Source: Porphyromonas uenonis DSM 23387 = JCM 13868
GTDB lineage: Bacteria > Bacteroidota > Bacteroidia > Bacteroidales > Porphyromonadaceae
Length of the DNA stretch: 64,000 nt
Direction: 5' to 3'
NCBI RefSeq assembly: GCF_000482365.1
Contig: NZ_AXVC01000025.1
Span: 4,248 to 68,247, forward strand
Numbering within the stretch: the first letter of the stretch is position 1; the number at the start of each line of letters is the position of its first letter. The notes under the pieces are model-generated. The model worked only from the letters and a program-made list of their open reading frames with translations. It had not been told where the DNA came from and made no database searches. Shown here one piece after another: positions 26,020 through 34,613 of the stretch. The position numbers and the translations under genes are program-made.

Positions 26020-27081
26020 TTATATCTTGATAACAAATTCTCCGTCGAAATCTTCATCGATCTTTATACCATCGTCTTTTCCGAAGCTCTTGGTCAGGAA
26101 ATACCCCTCAAGTAGCGTCTCATGGTTCCTTAGGAGAGGGATGTGTACGCCTTTTATGTGGCTGATTTCTTTGTTGTGGTCATAAATATAGAAGTCCGCA
26201 ACAACGACATTCTCTTCGCTCCAAGAGGTGAATATATAGTCTAGCGCCAGCGAAACAGTTTTATGGTCAGAAGAGACGTATATCTCTGGTTTGACGTTCA
26301 CGCTGTAGTTCACCCCAAACTTATTAGGTCTGCGCTCAGGTACATTATATCCGACGGCAGCGAATTGGGTATAGATAATCTTTACTGTGATATCCTCGAT
26401 ATTACTGCCAGAGAGTAGGTAGTCTCCGTAGTCGATAGCTCTAAGCCAATAGCGAGCGTTAGGCCTCTCCATGTATATAGGTATCTTACGATCTCTAATC
26501 ACTCTATGGGCATCGGCTGCAGAGGCTGGGTATCCCTCTGGCGTTAGGGTATAGTCTATGATGAAGTCTTCGGTCCCGACTGCGCAACTTCTCAAGTGCG
26601 CATTCTGTGGATAGGTCGAGAGGTCTGTGCCAATGTGCGTGAGATCTGATGTGAGGTAGTGCCAGTCCTTGATGTCATTCGCCTTAATGTAATCGGCAAA
26701 GGCTGCAACCTTGTACTTCCCCTGAGGTAGATACACATGTATCGTGTCCTGTGGGGGAAGAGCGTTGTAAGGCTGAGTGACTACCCTTCGTTCCACGACA
26801 TTTCCTGCTTCGTCATAGATTTCGGCAGTAATTCTCATCTGATACCCTTCCCCTAGCTCGTAAGGTAGTGATGGAGTCTCGTTAAGCTTGATTACTTTCG
26901 AGTTGTATTTCTCATCGAAAACCACCTTTTTGTAGTAAGGAGGAGGAGTCCTATCTGCATTAAACTCTAAGATTACTAGAGATTTGTCAGGTATAGGGTA
27001 CTCGTGTATGGTCCTATCACACGAAATAAAAGAGAGAATGGATAGGGCCATTACTATGGCTATGGATAATCTGTACTTCAT
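26020..27081 (-). CDS. Fimbrial accessory lipoprotein (FimB/Mfa2-like, DUF6562-type)
   Basis: 353 residues with a lipoprotein signal (MALSILSFISC, Cys 21). The mature region has two beta-sandwich-like parts: an N-terminal one with VILEFNADRTPPPYYKKVV and YLPQGKYKVAAFADYI, close to AVYxxWADY-type strands in fimbrillins, and a C-terminal one with RPNARYWLRAIDYGDYLL and LDYIFTSWSEENVVVADFYI. In related operons this position is held by anchor or minor subunits. It lies between the DUF3575 protein and the GLUG protein, with 11 and 90 bases to them. Confidence 0.65.
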   Translation of the reverse strand: MKYRLSIAIVMALSILSFISCDRTIHEYPIPDKSLVILEFNADRTPPPYYKKVVFDEKYNSKVIKLNETPSLPYELGEGYQMRITAEIYDEAGNVVERRVVTQPYNALPPQDTIHVYLPQGKYKVAAFADYIKANDIKDWHYLTSDLTHIGTDLSTYPQNAHLRSCAVGTEDFIIDYTLTPEGYPASAADAHRVIRDRKIPIYMERPNARYWLRAIDYGDYLLSGSNIEDITVKIIYTQFAAVGYNVPERRPNKFGVNYSVNVKPEIYVSSDHKTVSLALDYIFTSWSEENVVVADFYIYDHNKEISHIKGVHIPLLRNHETLLEGYFLTKSFGKDDGIKIDEDFDGEFVIKI

Positions 27082-27091
27082 CGGTTATATT

Positions 27092-28357
27092 TCATTTGCG
27101 TGGGGTATACCACTTGTACATGATGGTTAGTCCAGCTCTAGTTACGCCCCAGTAGCTTTCGTGAGTATTGCTATTGAATTTGGCTCCATTGTGCCAGTTC
27201 CGGTATGAGTCGTAAATATAATCTGCGTACCCAACACCGATGTTTGCTTCTAGAGCCCATTTCTTGTCTTTACCAAAGTTCCAAGAGTATCCGTATCCAA
27301 TGCCCGCATTCCATAGTGCATAGTTGGGGTCTTGGTAGCGTCCCTTGTCGTTGAGGGCAATGTTGAATCCGAGTAGAGCTCCATGTAAACCTACGAAATG
27401 GCCCTCTCCTGCTTTTTGTCCGAGCCAGTATCTAAATTCTGGTTGCGAGCCGAGAAGTCTGATCTTCCTATCAGGGACTCGAATGTCGTAGGGTGAGTAC
27501 ACAAAGGGAATGTCTAGAGAAGTCTTTCTCCATAGCTCGACTTCCACTCCCAGGTTCGCCACGAGGATTCCATCGAAGAGGAGATTGTTTTTAAGGGCGA
27601 AGAAACGTGTTTCAGCAGAGGGAAGAAAAAAGGCGTCTAGCTTTGGTAGCATATTTGCTTTGGGGCGCGGAAGGAGCATCGGGGGCATGGGCGGGATCTT
27701 AGGAGTCTCTACATCATAAGCTTTGCATACAATGACCATGCGAGCATTTCTGAAGGGGGTGAAGAGTCCGTAGATGAGGTTATGCCAAGTCTTGCCGTTG
27801 TCAATAGCACGGATCTTCCTTTTTCTCAAATCCCAATCTGAAGTACTATCAATGATTTCTAATAAGCGATCTCTGTAGGGATAGTCCTTATTCTTGATTA
27901 GTGCTCTACGAAATCCCTCCCAGTCCTCTGCTAGGTTTTGAGTGCGTACCAAAGTGGGGTTCACAGAGGTATTTTCGAGAATAAAGTTCTTGAGGATTTC
28001 AGATCTCCATAAACCTAGATCGTAATTGTGTGCCACTGGTCCCTCGGGGGAAGCACTACCTCCAATCCATAGATATTGGAAATCGACTCTCTTGTCTTGA
28101 AGTACTTGATCAACGAGAGCAGCCACACTGTCTAGTTCAGGAGAAGGTATGTATTTATGCTTGTCGATCCCAAAGATAATAGGGACTAGCCCTGTCTCGC
28201 TGTATGCGATGACGGAGTCTGGCTTGTTATCTGGAAGGAATACTACGTGCTTAGGATACACCATACGCCCGACGATAGGATTTAGCTTATCATTTTGGGC
28301 ATAGATAGATACCGCTAGAGCTAGGATAGATAGTATTGTCAGTATGAATCTTCTCAT
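27092..28357 (-). CDS. DUF3575 family outer-membrane protein of the fimbrial operon
   Basis: 421 residues with a cleavable signal peptide (LTILSILALAVSIYAQ). The N-terminal half has an OmpA-like periplasmic pattern (YLWIGGSASPEGPVAHNYDL, then LWRSEILKNFI). A proline-rich linker (PKIPPMPPMLLPRPK) leads to a beta-barrel-like C-terminus starting FALKNNLLFDGILVANLGVE, the DUF3575 signature, and ending GVTRAGLTIMYKWYTPRK. Such genes precede fimbrillin-like genes in many Bacteroidales clusters. It is the first gene of the operon, with its promoter at 28564-28593. Confidence 0.8.
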   Translation of the reverse strand: MRRFILTILSILALAVSIYAQNDKLNPIVGRMVYPKHVVFLPDNKPDSVIAYSETGLVPIIFGIDKHKYIPSPELDSVAALVDQVLQDKRVDFQYLWIGGSASPEGPVAHNYDLGLWRSEILKNFILENTSVNPTLVRTQNLAEDWEGFRRALIKNKDYPYRDRLLEIIDSTSDWDLRKRKIRAIDNGKTWHNLIYGLFTPFRNARMVIVCKAYDVETPKIPPMPPMLLPRPKANMLPKLDAFFLPSAETRFFALKNNLLFDGILVANLGVEVELWRKTSLDIPFVYSPYDIRVPDRKIRLLGSQPEFRYWLGQKAGEGHFVGLHGALLGFNIALNDKGRYQDPNYALWNAGIGYGYSWNFGKDKKWALEANIGVGYADYIYDSYRNWHNGAKFNSNTHESYWGVTRAGLTIMYKWYTPRK

Positions 28358-28563
28358 AAGAAAAGTTTACTTATAGAGGTTTGGCCGATATCTGGGAGGC
28401 AATTATAAAGGTTCCTTGTAACCTTTGGAACTAGAGCAAAGAGATGAGTAAAACCTACGTCCTTTATTTGCTAGCAGTCGGTTTGCGTGAAACGATGTCT
28501 TGTCTTCAAAATACAACCGTACTTCTGTGAATGATGTGAATCGGAATCGTCATACTCTGGGAG

Positions 28564-28593
28564 CAAAGATAGTTTTTTTTTCCATACTGGCAA
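28564..28593 (-). promoter_or_regulatory. Promoter of the fimbrial operon
   Basis: On the minus strand TTG (28593-28591), 19 bases, then TATCTTTG (28571-28564). The leader before the first gene would be about 200 nt and contains no evident gene. Confidence 0.7.
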
Positions 28594-28630
28594 TGTAGGC
28601 TAGGTATCTCAGTTTTTCAAACGAATTAGA

Positions 28631-28638
28631 TATCTTTG
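28631..28638 (+). promoter_or_regulatory. Promoter of the small lipoprotein gene
   Basis: TATCTTTG 105 bases before the ATG at 28743, divergent from the fimbrial promoter 60 bases away. Confidence 0.6.
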
Positions 28639-28742
28639 CCAACGAAGGACTGTCTTTCTTTGCAGAGACTCCATGGCAGCCACTGTCGTGAACCAGAGGT
28701 AAGAGATACATTTACATCAACACTAAACTATACATGACCAAT

Positions 28743-29243
28743 ATGAAAAGACTTATTGCACTATTGGCAGTTGCCGCTCTCGTCTTGGCTGGATGTACCA
28801 GCAAGAAGGCGGAAGGCGATGAGACCGCGGCAGCAGACTCCACTCAGGAAGTCACCACGCAAGAAGAGACGACTCCAAGGGTTGACCCCGAGGAGGCTAA
28901 AGCCCTTATCACCAAGCTCTACACCGAGCTTTACGTCAATGACAAGACCCGCGATGAGATTTCGAACTCCCTTGGCGACAAGCTTAATGCAAAGCTAAAT
29001 GAGAAGGACGGTGAGATGCCAGTAATCGACTACGATCCGTTTATCAATGCTCAGGACTTTGATGCCAAGAGTGTCATGTCTTCACTGACCATCACGGAGC
29101 TGTCAGAGGGTCTATACCAAGTAGAGGTAGAGCCTCTAAAGGGATACAAGGAGACCATTCAGCTGACAGTGGGCTATGATGACAAGGGTGAGCTAAAGAT
29201 CCTTGATATACCAAGCAATCCCGACATTTCAGTCTTGAAGTAA
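28743..29243 (+). CDS. Small lipoprotein of unknown function
   Basis: 166 residues from the ATG at 28743, chosen because it gives a compact lipoprotein signal (MKRLIALLAVAALVLAGC); an ATG three codons upstream is possible. A Thr/Glu-rich linker is followed by a helical and then a strand-rich region (AKALITKLYTELYVNDKTRD, LYQVEVEPLKGYKETIQLTV, ELKILDIPSNP), suggestive of a small NTF2- or DUF3828-like fold, though I cannot name the family. It is monocistronic: promoter at 28631, terminator at 29266. Confidence 0.65.
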   Translation: MKRLIALLAVAALVLAGCTSKKAEGDETAAADSTQEVTTQEETTPRVDPEEAKALITKLYTELYVNDKTRDEISNSLGDKLNAKLNEKDGEMPVIDYDPFINAQDFDAKSVMSSLTITELSEGLYQVEVEPLKGYKETIQLTVGYDDKGELKILDIPSNPDISVLK

Positions 29244-29265
29244 GACAACAGGTCTATCACTCAGC

Positions 29266-29308
29266 AAAAGAGGGTGTGCCGATTGCGACAATCGACACGC
29301 CCTCTTTT
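29266..29308 (+). terminator. Terminator after the small lipoprotein
   Basis: AAAAGAGGGTGTGCCGATTG (29266-29285) pairs with CAATCGACACGCCCTCTTTT (29289-29308) with one mismatch; it is A- and T-flanked and so may work for both strands. Confidence 0.8.
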
Positions 29309-29346
29309 GGCTCTGTAAGTGACCAAAGCCCGACGCTAGCATTTGT

Positions 29347-29373
29347 GAGACTGTTGCAAAAGTCAACAGTCTC
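29347..29373 (+). repeat. Solo 27-bp end of a family B element
   Basis: GAGACTGTTG, seven bases, CAACAGTCTC: identical to the first 27 bp of the family B copy at 51737. It lies between the convergent lipoprotein and porT genes, where it may act as a terminator hairpin. No clear target duplication is seen. Confidence 0.7.
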
Positions 29374-29389
29374 ATCTGTGTAGCCTTGA

Positions 29390-30154
29390 CTATTCGAAGC
29401 AGAAGGTGAGCATGATCATGCGCCCAGTGCCACGGCGTAGCGCATTGGTATAGCGCAGGCTAGCTCCATCGTCGAGGTCGGGGCGGTGGTGGCGGATCAG
29501 GTCGGTCACGCCAAAGTCAAAGCGTAGCTCAGGCGAGAGCTTGAAGTAGCGCAGGTAGATGTCGCAGCCTACGCCAAAGGTCCACCCCGCCGAGAGCGGA
29601 GCAAATTGCAGGGGAGCCCCTTTCTTCTGCCCCATATTTAGCAAACCGTAGACGCCCCCCACGAGGTATGGGCGAGTATCGTTGAAGCGTACGGAGCTGT
29701 ACTTGACCAGTAGTGGTAGCTCGATCTGACTGGTGCGCATCGGTATCGATTCAAAGGTCTCCTCGCTCGTCTCGCCCCAGTTCTTAAAGAGCAGTCGCTG
29801 CTCCCCAAAGTGTAGTGTCGGCAAGATCCGTATACTCCAGTCTATGTGTGGGTTGTAGTTGGCAATGACCCCTACGCTAAAGCCTGGACTATAGCTCGGC
29901 ACAGCCGCATAGAGTGTCTGCGCCTCCCCCTCCGTCGGCCCAAGGTTGTCAATGATCAGGTCCTCCACATGCGCTCCCACATGAAAGCCCCAGTTAAATC
30001 GTCTATGATCCGCATAGGGGCGCGTCATCGGTCGGGCCGTCTGCGCAGAGAGCGTGGTAGCCATCGGCACCCCCAGCAGCAGGAGCAGGAGCCCCACCAG
30101 CCAGTAGCGACGACCTAGTGAATAGGTGTGATATGTACTTATGACTTGCTTCAC
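29390..30154 (-). CDS. porT: PorT-like type IX secretion protein
   Basis: 254 residues with a GTG start at 30154. This start is chosen because the minus-strand promoter box lies at 30194-30201, so upstream ATGs would not be transcribed, and because it gives a clean signal peptide (RRYWLVGLLLLLLGVPMATT then LSAQ). The mature part is an eight-stranded-barrel-like outer-membrane protein: RRFNWGFHVGAHVEDL, SPGFSVGVIANYNPHIDWSI, LPLLVKYSS, RPYLVGGVYGLLN. PorT is an inner/outer envelope component needed for type IX secretion. It is divergent from upp with overlapping promoters. Confidence 0.8.
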   Translation of the reverse strand: MKQVISTYHTYSLGRRYWLVGLLLLLLGVPMATTLSAQTARPMTRPYADHRRFNWGFHVGAHVEDLIIDNLGPTEGEAQTLYAAVPSYSPGFSVGVIANYNPHIDWSIRILPTLHFGEQRLLFKNWGETSEETFESIPMRTSQIELPLLVKYSSVRFNDTRPYLVGGVYGLLNMGQKKGAPLQFAPLSAGWTFGVGCDIYLRYFKLSPELRFDFGVTDLIRHHRPDLDDGASLRYTNALRRGTGRMIMLTFCFE

Positions 30155-30193
30155 AAAAGAGTAGTTGGCTACGTGATTCAAACGTCTATCCGA

Positions 30194-30212
30194 CAAAGAT
30201 ATTGTATATTTG
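30194..30212. promoter_or_regulatory. Closely packed divergent promoters of porT and upp
   Basis: TATCTTTG on the minus strand (30201-30194) for porT and TATATTTG on the plus strand (30205-30212) for upp, only three bases apart. The two -7 boxes cannot be occupied at once. Confidence 0.65.
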
Positions 30213-30245
30213 CCTGATTTAAGCACCCAAACCATAGTAAAGCTC

Positions 30246-30905
30246 ATGCAGGTATACAATCTATCCGAGAGACCTTCACTCCTGACCCACTTCATCTCTG
30301 AGATACGAGACCGAGAGATCCAGAGAGATCCCCTACGCTTTAGAGCAAACATAGAGCGTATCGGCCACATCATGGCTTACGAACTGAGCAAGCAGCTCCA
30401 CTATCAGACCCGTCCCGTAGAGACCCCGCTCGGCACGGCGCCCACGGCAGTTCTAGACGAGCAGTTGGTCGTGGCAACGATCCTACGTGCTGGACTGCCT
30501 CTCCATCACGGCTTCCTAGACTTCTTCGATCGTGCCGAAAACGCCTTCATCTCGGCCTATCGCAAGGTCAAGGATGATGAAGACTTTGACATACATGTCG
30601 AGTATGTCGCTGCGCCAGACCTGACCGACAAAGAGCTACTCCTCGTTGACCCCATGCTCGCCACGGGAGGCTCTATGCACCTCTCCTGGCAGGCGCTCCT
30701 CAAGAGCTGTGGCACACCGCGACACACCCATATGGTCGCCATCGTGGCTAGCCAACAGGCTATTGACTTCCTCCACTCTCAGTTTGACGACAAGGCTCCC
30801 GTCACGCTATGGGTCGGTGTCATTGACCCAGCGCTCAACGAGCACGCCTACATCGTTCCCGGTCTAGGCGATGCGGGCGATCTATCCTTCGGTAGTAAGC
30901 TCTAA
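30246..30905 (+). CDS. upp: Uracil phosphoribosyltransferase
   Basis: 219 residues from the ATG at 30246; an in-frame TTG at 30210 lies inside the promoter box and is rejected. The enzyme converts uracil and PRPP to UMP. Visible motifs are TILRAGLPLHHGFLDFF, the PRPP loop LLVDPMLATGGSMHLSW and the C-terminal uracil-binding VIDPALNEHAYIVPGLGDAG. Normal length. It is followed after 12 bases by the U32 peptidase gene. Confidence 0.96.
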   Translation: MQVYNLSERPSLLTHFISEIRDREIQRDPLRFRANIERIGHIMAYELSKQLHYQTRPVETPLGTAPTAVLDEQLVVATILRAGLPLHHGFLDFFDRAENAFISAYRKVKDDEDFDIHVEYVAAPDLTDKELLLVDPMLATGGSMHLSWQALLKSCGTPRHTHMVAIVASQQAIDFLHSQFDDKAPVTLWVGVIDPALNEHAYIVPGLGDAGDLSFGSKL

Positions 30906-30917
30906 GGTATCGCTTCA

Positions 30918-32849
30918 TTGTCCACACTACGTGACATAGAGCTATTGGCTCCCGCCTCCTCGCTAGAGGGTGGTCTGGTGGCGCTCTCGGCGGGTGCCGA
31001 CGCGGTCTATGTAGGCGCTCCTCAGTATGGTGCTCGGAGTGCTGTCGGAGTCTCGCTGGAGGATATACGGCAGCTCTGCGAAGCGGCTCACACCTACGCC
31101 GCACGAGTCTATGTCGCCCTCAATACGATCCTCACTGATAGCCAGTTAGCTCATGCTTTGGAGTTGGCGCATCAACTCTACGAGGCGGGTGCCGATGCGC
31201 TCATCATACAGGATCTCGGCCTGCTCACGCAGGACCTTCCGCCCATCCCACTACATGCGAGCACGCAGTGCCACAACCATTCGCTAGAGCAGCTACAGAT
31301 GCTCTCCGAGCTCGGCTTCGAGCAGGCTGTCCTGCCACGCGAGTGGAGCTGTCAGGATATCGCAGCGGTGCGAGACAAGACCCCGTTGCGACTCGAGGCA
31401 TTCGTCCATGGGGCGCTCTGCGTCTCCTATAGCGGTCGCTGCTTCATCTCCGAAGCGCTCTCACAGCGCAGCGCCAATAGAGGGCAATGCGCTCAGTACT
31501 GTCGCATGACTTACGATCTCGTCGATGCCCAGGGGCAAAAGCTTCGCCAGGGCGAGCACCTCCTCTCTCTGAGAGACCTCAACCGCACCGAAATCATCGA
31601 GGAGATGATTGATGCGGGTGTCAGCTCCTTCAAGGTGGAGGGACGGCTCAAGGCGCTCCCTTACGTGCGCAACGTCATCGCCCACTATCGTAAGGTGCTA
31701 GACGAAATCTTGACCCGACGTAGTGATCAGTTGCGTCGTCCCTCATGGGGCACGACGGGGTATACCTTTACGCCACTGCCTGAGGCGACCTTTGCCCGCC
31801 CCTTTACCACCTACAATACGCCCCTCGGGGCGCCAATACCTACCGACAGCATCACACCGTATAGCAGCAAAAGCCTCGGCCAGCCGATCGGCACGGTGAC
31901 CCAGAGCCGAGGACGGGAGCTCGAGATAGCACTTCTGAGCGACGACATCGAGCTGGCTAATGGCGATGGAGTGGTCGCCTACACGATCGATAAGAAGCTC
32001 GTCGGAGCGCAGATCAATCAGGTGATGCCCGCTAGGCGAGCTGGGTGCTATCGCCTGCGACTTTCTCAGGCGATTGAGCTACCGCAGGGGGCGACGCTCT
32101 GGCGCAATCTCAACCACCTCCTAGAGGCTCAGCTCCTACGCCCTGACGCCTCTACCCGCACCATGCCCGTGACGCTACATCTGAAGGCGACACCCGATCA
32201 ACTCACCCTAGAGATGCAACTCACGGAGGCGCCCGAAATGTCGGTCACACGTAGCCGTGCAGTCACGCTAGAGCCCGCACAGCGAGATAATACGGAGCAT
32301 ATAGAGCGCACCCTCCGCAAGCTTGGCGATACGCCATACCGAGCTAAACGAGTGACCTTGAGCCTTGACGGACTCTTCGTCCCGCCTTCACTCGTGGCAG
32401 AGCTGCGACGAGAGCTCTCGGAGGAGCTACAGCGTCAATGCCTTGCGAAAGCTTTGCAGCGCAGAGATGCCATCGGCAAGCCCCTACAGCAGAAGCGCAT
32501 AGACCGACTTCACACGTCAGACCCTACGGCGCGTCAGCGGTATGGTCTGCCCGACACACTGGACTTCACTTACAACGTGGCCAACGAATCGGCACGTGAG
32601 CTGTACCGTCACCTAGGAGTCGCAGGTCCTATCGCACCCGCACTGGAGGTAGAGCGCCCTGAGGGGTCTATCCCAGTGATGTTTACCCGTCACTGCCTGC
32701 TACATCAGCTCGGTTACTGCACACGTACGGGTCGCAAGCCACCCTTCGCACTGCCACTCTACCTAGTCCGCGGGCGAGACCGTCTGCGCATCGCCCACGA
32801 CTGTCGCCACTGCATGATGACCCTCTGGCTAGACCCCTCTAATCTCTAA
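30918..32849 (+). CDS. Peptidase U32 family protein (RlhA/YdcP-like, with DUF3656)
   Basis: 643 residues. The start is a TTG, since the conserved U32 opening (RDIELLAPASSLEGGLVALS) begins only five codons later and no ATG is available. The U32 core has DALIIQDLGLL, HASTQCHNHS, and the cysteine cluster CVSYSGRCFISEALSQRSANRGQCAQYCR, then FKVEGRLKALPYV; a DUF3656-type C-terminal domain follows. The length and domain order match E. coli RlhA, which hydroxylates a 23S rRNA cytidine, so rRNA modification is more likely than proteolysis. The last codons lie in a CTCTAA repeat array. Confidence 0.85.
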   Translation: MSTLRDIELLAPASSLEGGLVALSAGADAVYVGAPQYGARSAVGVSLEDIRQLCEAAHTYAARVYVALNTILTDSQLAHALELAHQLYEAGADALIIQDLGLLTQDLPPIPLHASTQCHNHSLEQLQMLSELGFEQAVLPREWSCQDIAAVRDKTPLRLEAFVHGALCVSYSGRCFISEALSQRSANRGQCAQYCRMTYDLVDAQGQKLRQGEHLLSLRDLNRTEIIEEMIDAGVSSFKVEGRLKALPYVRNVIAHYRKVLDEILTRRSDQLRRPSWGTTGYTFTPLPEATFARPFTTYNTPLGAPIPTDSITPYSSKSLGQPIGTVTQSRGRELEIALLSDDIELANGDGVVAYTIDKKLVGAQINQVMPARRAGCYRLRLSQAIELPQGATLWRNLNHLLEAQLLRPDASTRTMPVTLHLKATPDQLTLEMQLTEAPEMSVTRSRAVTLEPAQRDNTEHIERTLRKLGDTPYRAKRVTLSLDGLFVPPSLVAELRRELSEELQRQCLAKALQRRDAIGKPLQQKRIDRLHTSDPTARQRYGLPDTLDFTYNVANESARELYRHLGVAGPIAPALEVERPEGSIPVMFTRHCLLHQLGYCTRTGRKPPFALPLYLVRGRDRLRIAHDCRHCMMTLWLDPSNL

Positions 32850-32870
32850 CTTCTAATCTCTAACCTCTAA
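32837..32870 (+). repeat. TCTAAYC heptad array before the SlyD-like gene promoter
   Basis: About five units of CTCTAATCTCTAAC type, beginning within the last codons of the U32 gene and ending 5 bases before the promoter box at 32876. Confidence 0.7.
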
Positions 32871-32875
32871 ATTCG

Positions 32876-32883
32876 TACCTTTG
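32876..32883 (+). promoter_or_regulatory. Promoter of the SlyD-like gene and aroC
   Basis: TACCTTTG within ATTCGTACCTTTGCGGTA; the same 18-base string precedes pyrE at 61767-61784. Confidence 0.65.
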
Positions 32884-32957
32884 CGGTAGCACCTGTGAGA
32901 TGTAATGCTCGCGGTGGTGCACAAACTGCATTTTATCACGAAACAATTATACCTAAT

Positions 32958-33515
32958 ATGAAGATTACAAAGGATAGCTACGTAACCTGCGAATACGAGC
33001 TCTACACAGGCAAAGACAAGGAAGAAATCGTCGAGAAGGCAACGCCTGAGGCACCTCTAGCGCTGATCGTCGGGGCGGGATTCCTGCTAGAGGCTTTTGA
33101 GAAGCAACTGATGGGTCTAGAGGCTGGCGACAAGTTTGACTTTACCCTCACGCCTGAGGAGGCGTATGGTGAGGTCTCTGACGCTTACGTCCTAGAGCTG
33201 GAGAAGGAGCTCTTCAAAAACGATAAGGGTGAGTTCCACTCGGACGTCGTCTACGAGGGCAATGCCGTCCCAATGCTGGACAACCAAGGCAATCAGCTGG
33301 TTGGTATCGTCGAGAAGGTCGGCGATGACACGGTGACGATGAACTTTAACCACCCCTTGGCTGGTCAGACACTGCACTTCGTCGGGTCTGTCCTAGAGGC
33401 GCGTCCGGCTACTGAGGAGGATCGTCAGAGACTGACGGCACAGTTCTCCGGACATGCGGGCGGTTGCTGCGATGGCGACGAGGGAGGCTGCTCTTGCTGT
33501 AGCGGTTGCCACTAA
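32958..33515 (+). CDS. slyD: FKBP-type peptidyl-prolyl isomerase, SlyD-like
   Basis: 185 residues from the ATG at 32958 (MKITKDSYVTCEYELYTGKD). The FKBP domain is split by an IF chaperone insert (SDAYVLELEKELFKN through GNQLVGIVEKVGDDTVTMNF), the SlyD arrangement, with NHPLAGQTLHFVGSVLE closing the domain. The last 20 residues are a Gly/Cys/His-rich metal-binding tail (GHAGGCCDGDEGG, then CSCCSGCH), like the nickel-binding tail of SlyD. It acts in the cytoplasm in protein folding and perhaps metal handling. aroC follows after 9 bases. Confidence 0.92.
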   Translation: MKITKDSYVTCEYELYTGKDKEEIVEKATPEAPLALIVGAGFLLEAFEKQLMGLEAGDKFDFTLTPEEAYGEVSDAYVLELEKELFKNDKGEFHSDVVYEGNAVPMLDNQGNQLVGIVEKVGDDTVTMNFNHPLAGQTLHFVGSVLEARPATEEDRQRLTAQFSGHAGGCCDGDEGGCSCCSGCH

Positions 33516-33524
33516 GCAAGCACT

Positions 33525-34613
33525 ATGAATAGCTTCGGACGAAACCTGCGACTGACCACCTTCGGGGAGTCGCACGGAGTCGCATTGGGGGGTGTCCTCG
33601 ATGGGATACCTGCGGGCTTCCTGATAGACAGGGAGGCTGTGCAGCGCTTTGTCGACTTGCGTCGTCCAGGCTACTCACGATCTACGACAAAACGCCGAGA
33701 GCCAGACGAGGTGGTCTGGCTCTCAGGCTTGACTGACGAGGGGCGGACGCTGGGTAGTCCGATAGCCTTCGTAATACAAAACAAGGATGCTCGCTCGCAA
33801 GACTACGTCACGGTTACGAGCTTGGGCGGAAAGCCCTTTAGAGCAAATCATGCCGACCTGACTTACTGGCTCAAGTATGGTCTGGAGCCACAGCCTGGAG
33901 GTGGTCGGTCGAGTGGCCGTGAGACGGTCGCTCGTGTGGTGGCGGGAGCCGTTGCTCAGCAATGGTTAGAGCAGGTGTGGGGCGTCACGGTGCAAGCTTT
34001 CATACAGCAGGTGGGCGTTCTGTCGCTAGCTGGCGACTACACGACTTATCCGCTAGAGCATACTTATGACCGCCTCTGCTACTGCCCCGATGCGACGCTA
34101 GATGAGGAGATAGCCGCCTACCTGACTAAGGTCCAAGCTGACCGAGATAGTGTGGGCGGTGTCGTGGGGTGCGTGGTGCGTGGTATGCAGGCTGGCGTGG
34201 GCGAGCCGATCTTTGACCGCATACCAGCCCTGCTGAGTTATGCCGTGATGAGCATTCCGGGGAGTCGCGCCTTTGCCTTTGGTGATGGCTTTGACCTAGC
34301 GGGACAGCGAGGGAGCGCCGTGCTTGACGAATTACTCGCGATGAGCGATGAGGGCACGGTGACCTTCGGAAGTAATCACAATGGTGGTGCACTCGGCGGG
34401 ATCACGACGGGACAGGACTTGAGCCTGAGCGTAGCGTTTAAGCCGACCCCAACGATTGCTCGTCCGCAACAGACGCTCACGACTGATGGCGAGCGCGTGA
34501 CACACACCTTCACGGGGCGTCACGACCCGTGCATAGCACTACGGGCGGTGCCTGTCGTGCAGTCGATGGTGGCGCTGACTCTGGCGGATCTACTGGTCGC
34601 TCTCGGCGATTAG
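33525..34613 (+). CDS. aroC: Chorismate synthase
   Basis: 362 residues; makes chorismate from EPSP using reduced FMN, the last step of the shikimate pathway. Signatures are TFGESHGVALGGVLDGIPAG at the N-terminus, YSRSTTKRREPDEV, GRSSGRETVARV and, near the C-terminus, FGSNHNGGALGGITTGQ and RHDPCIALRAVPV. The 3' end overlaps the convergent hemG gene by 24 bases, so no dedicated terminator separates them. Confidence 0.97.
   Translation: MNSFGRNLRLTTFGESHGVALGGVLDGIPAGFLIDREAVQRFVDLRRPGYSRSTTKRREPDEVVWLSGLTDEGRTLGSPIAFVIQNKDARSQDYVTVTSLGGKPFRANHADLTYWLKYGLEPQPGGGRSSGRETVARVVAGAVAQQWLEQVWGVTVQAFIQQVGVLSLAGDYTTYPLEHTYDRLCYCPDATLDEEIAAYLTKVQADRDSVGGVVGCVVRGMQAGVGEPIFDRIPALLSYAVMSIPGSRAFAFGDGFDLAGQRGSAVLDELLAMSDEGTVTFGSNHNGGALGGITTGQDLSLSVAFKPTPTIARPQQTLTTDGERVTHTFTGRHDPCIALRAVPVVQSMVALTLADLLVALGD

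Noticed and set aside
30210-30245. TTG start for upp at 30210
   Set aside because: It overlaps the TATATTTG promoter box and would not be in the mRNA; the ATG at 30246 gives the normal protein length.
30155-30373. N-terminal extension of porT up to 30373
   Set aside because: It lies upstream of the minus-strand promoter at 30194-30201, reads antisense through upp, and buries the signal peptide.
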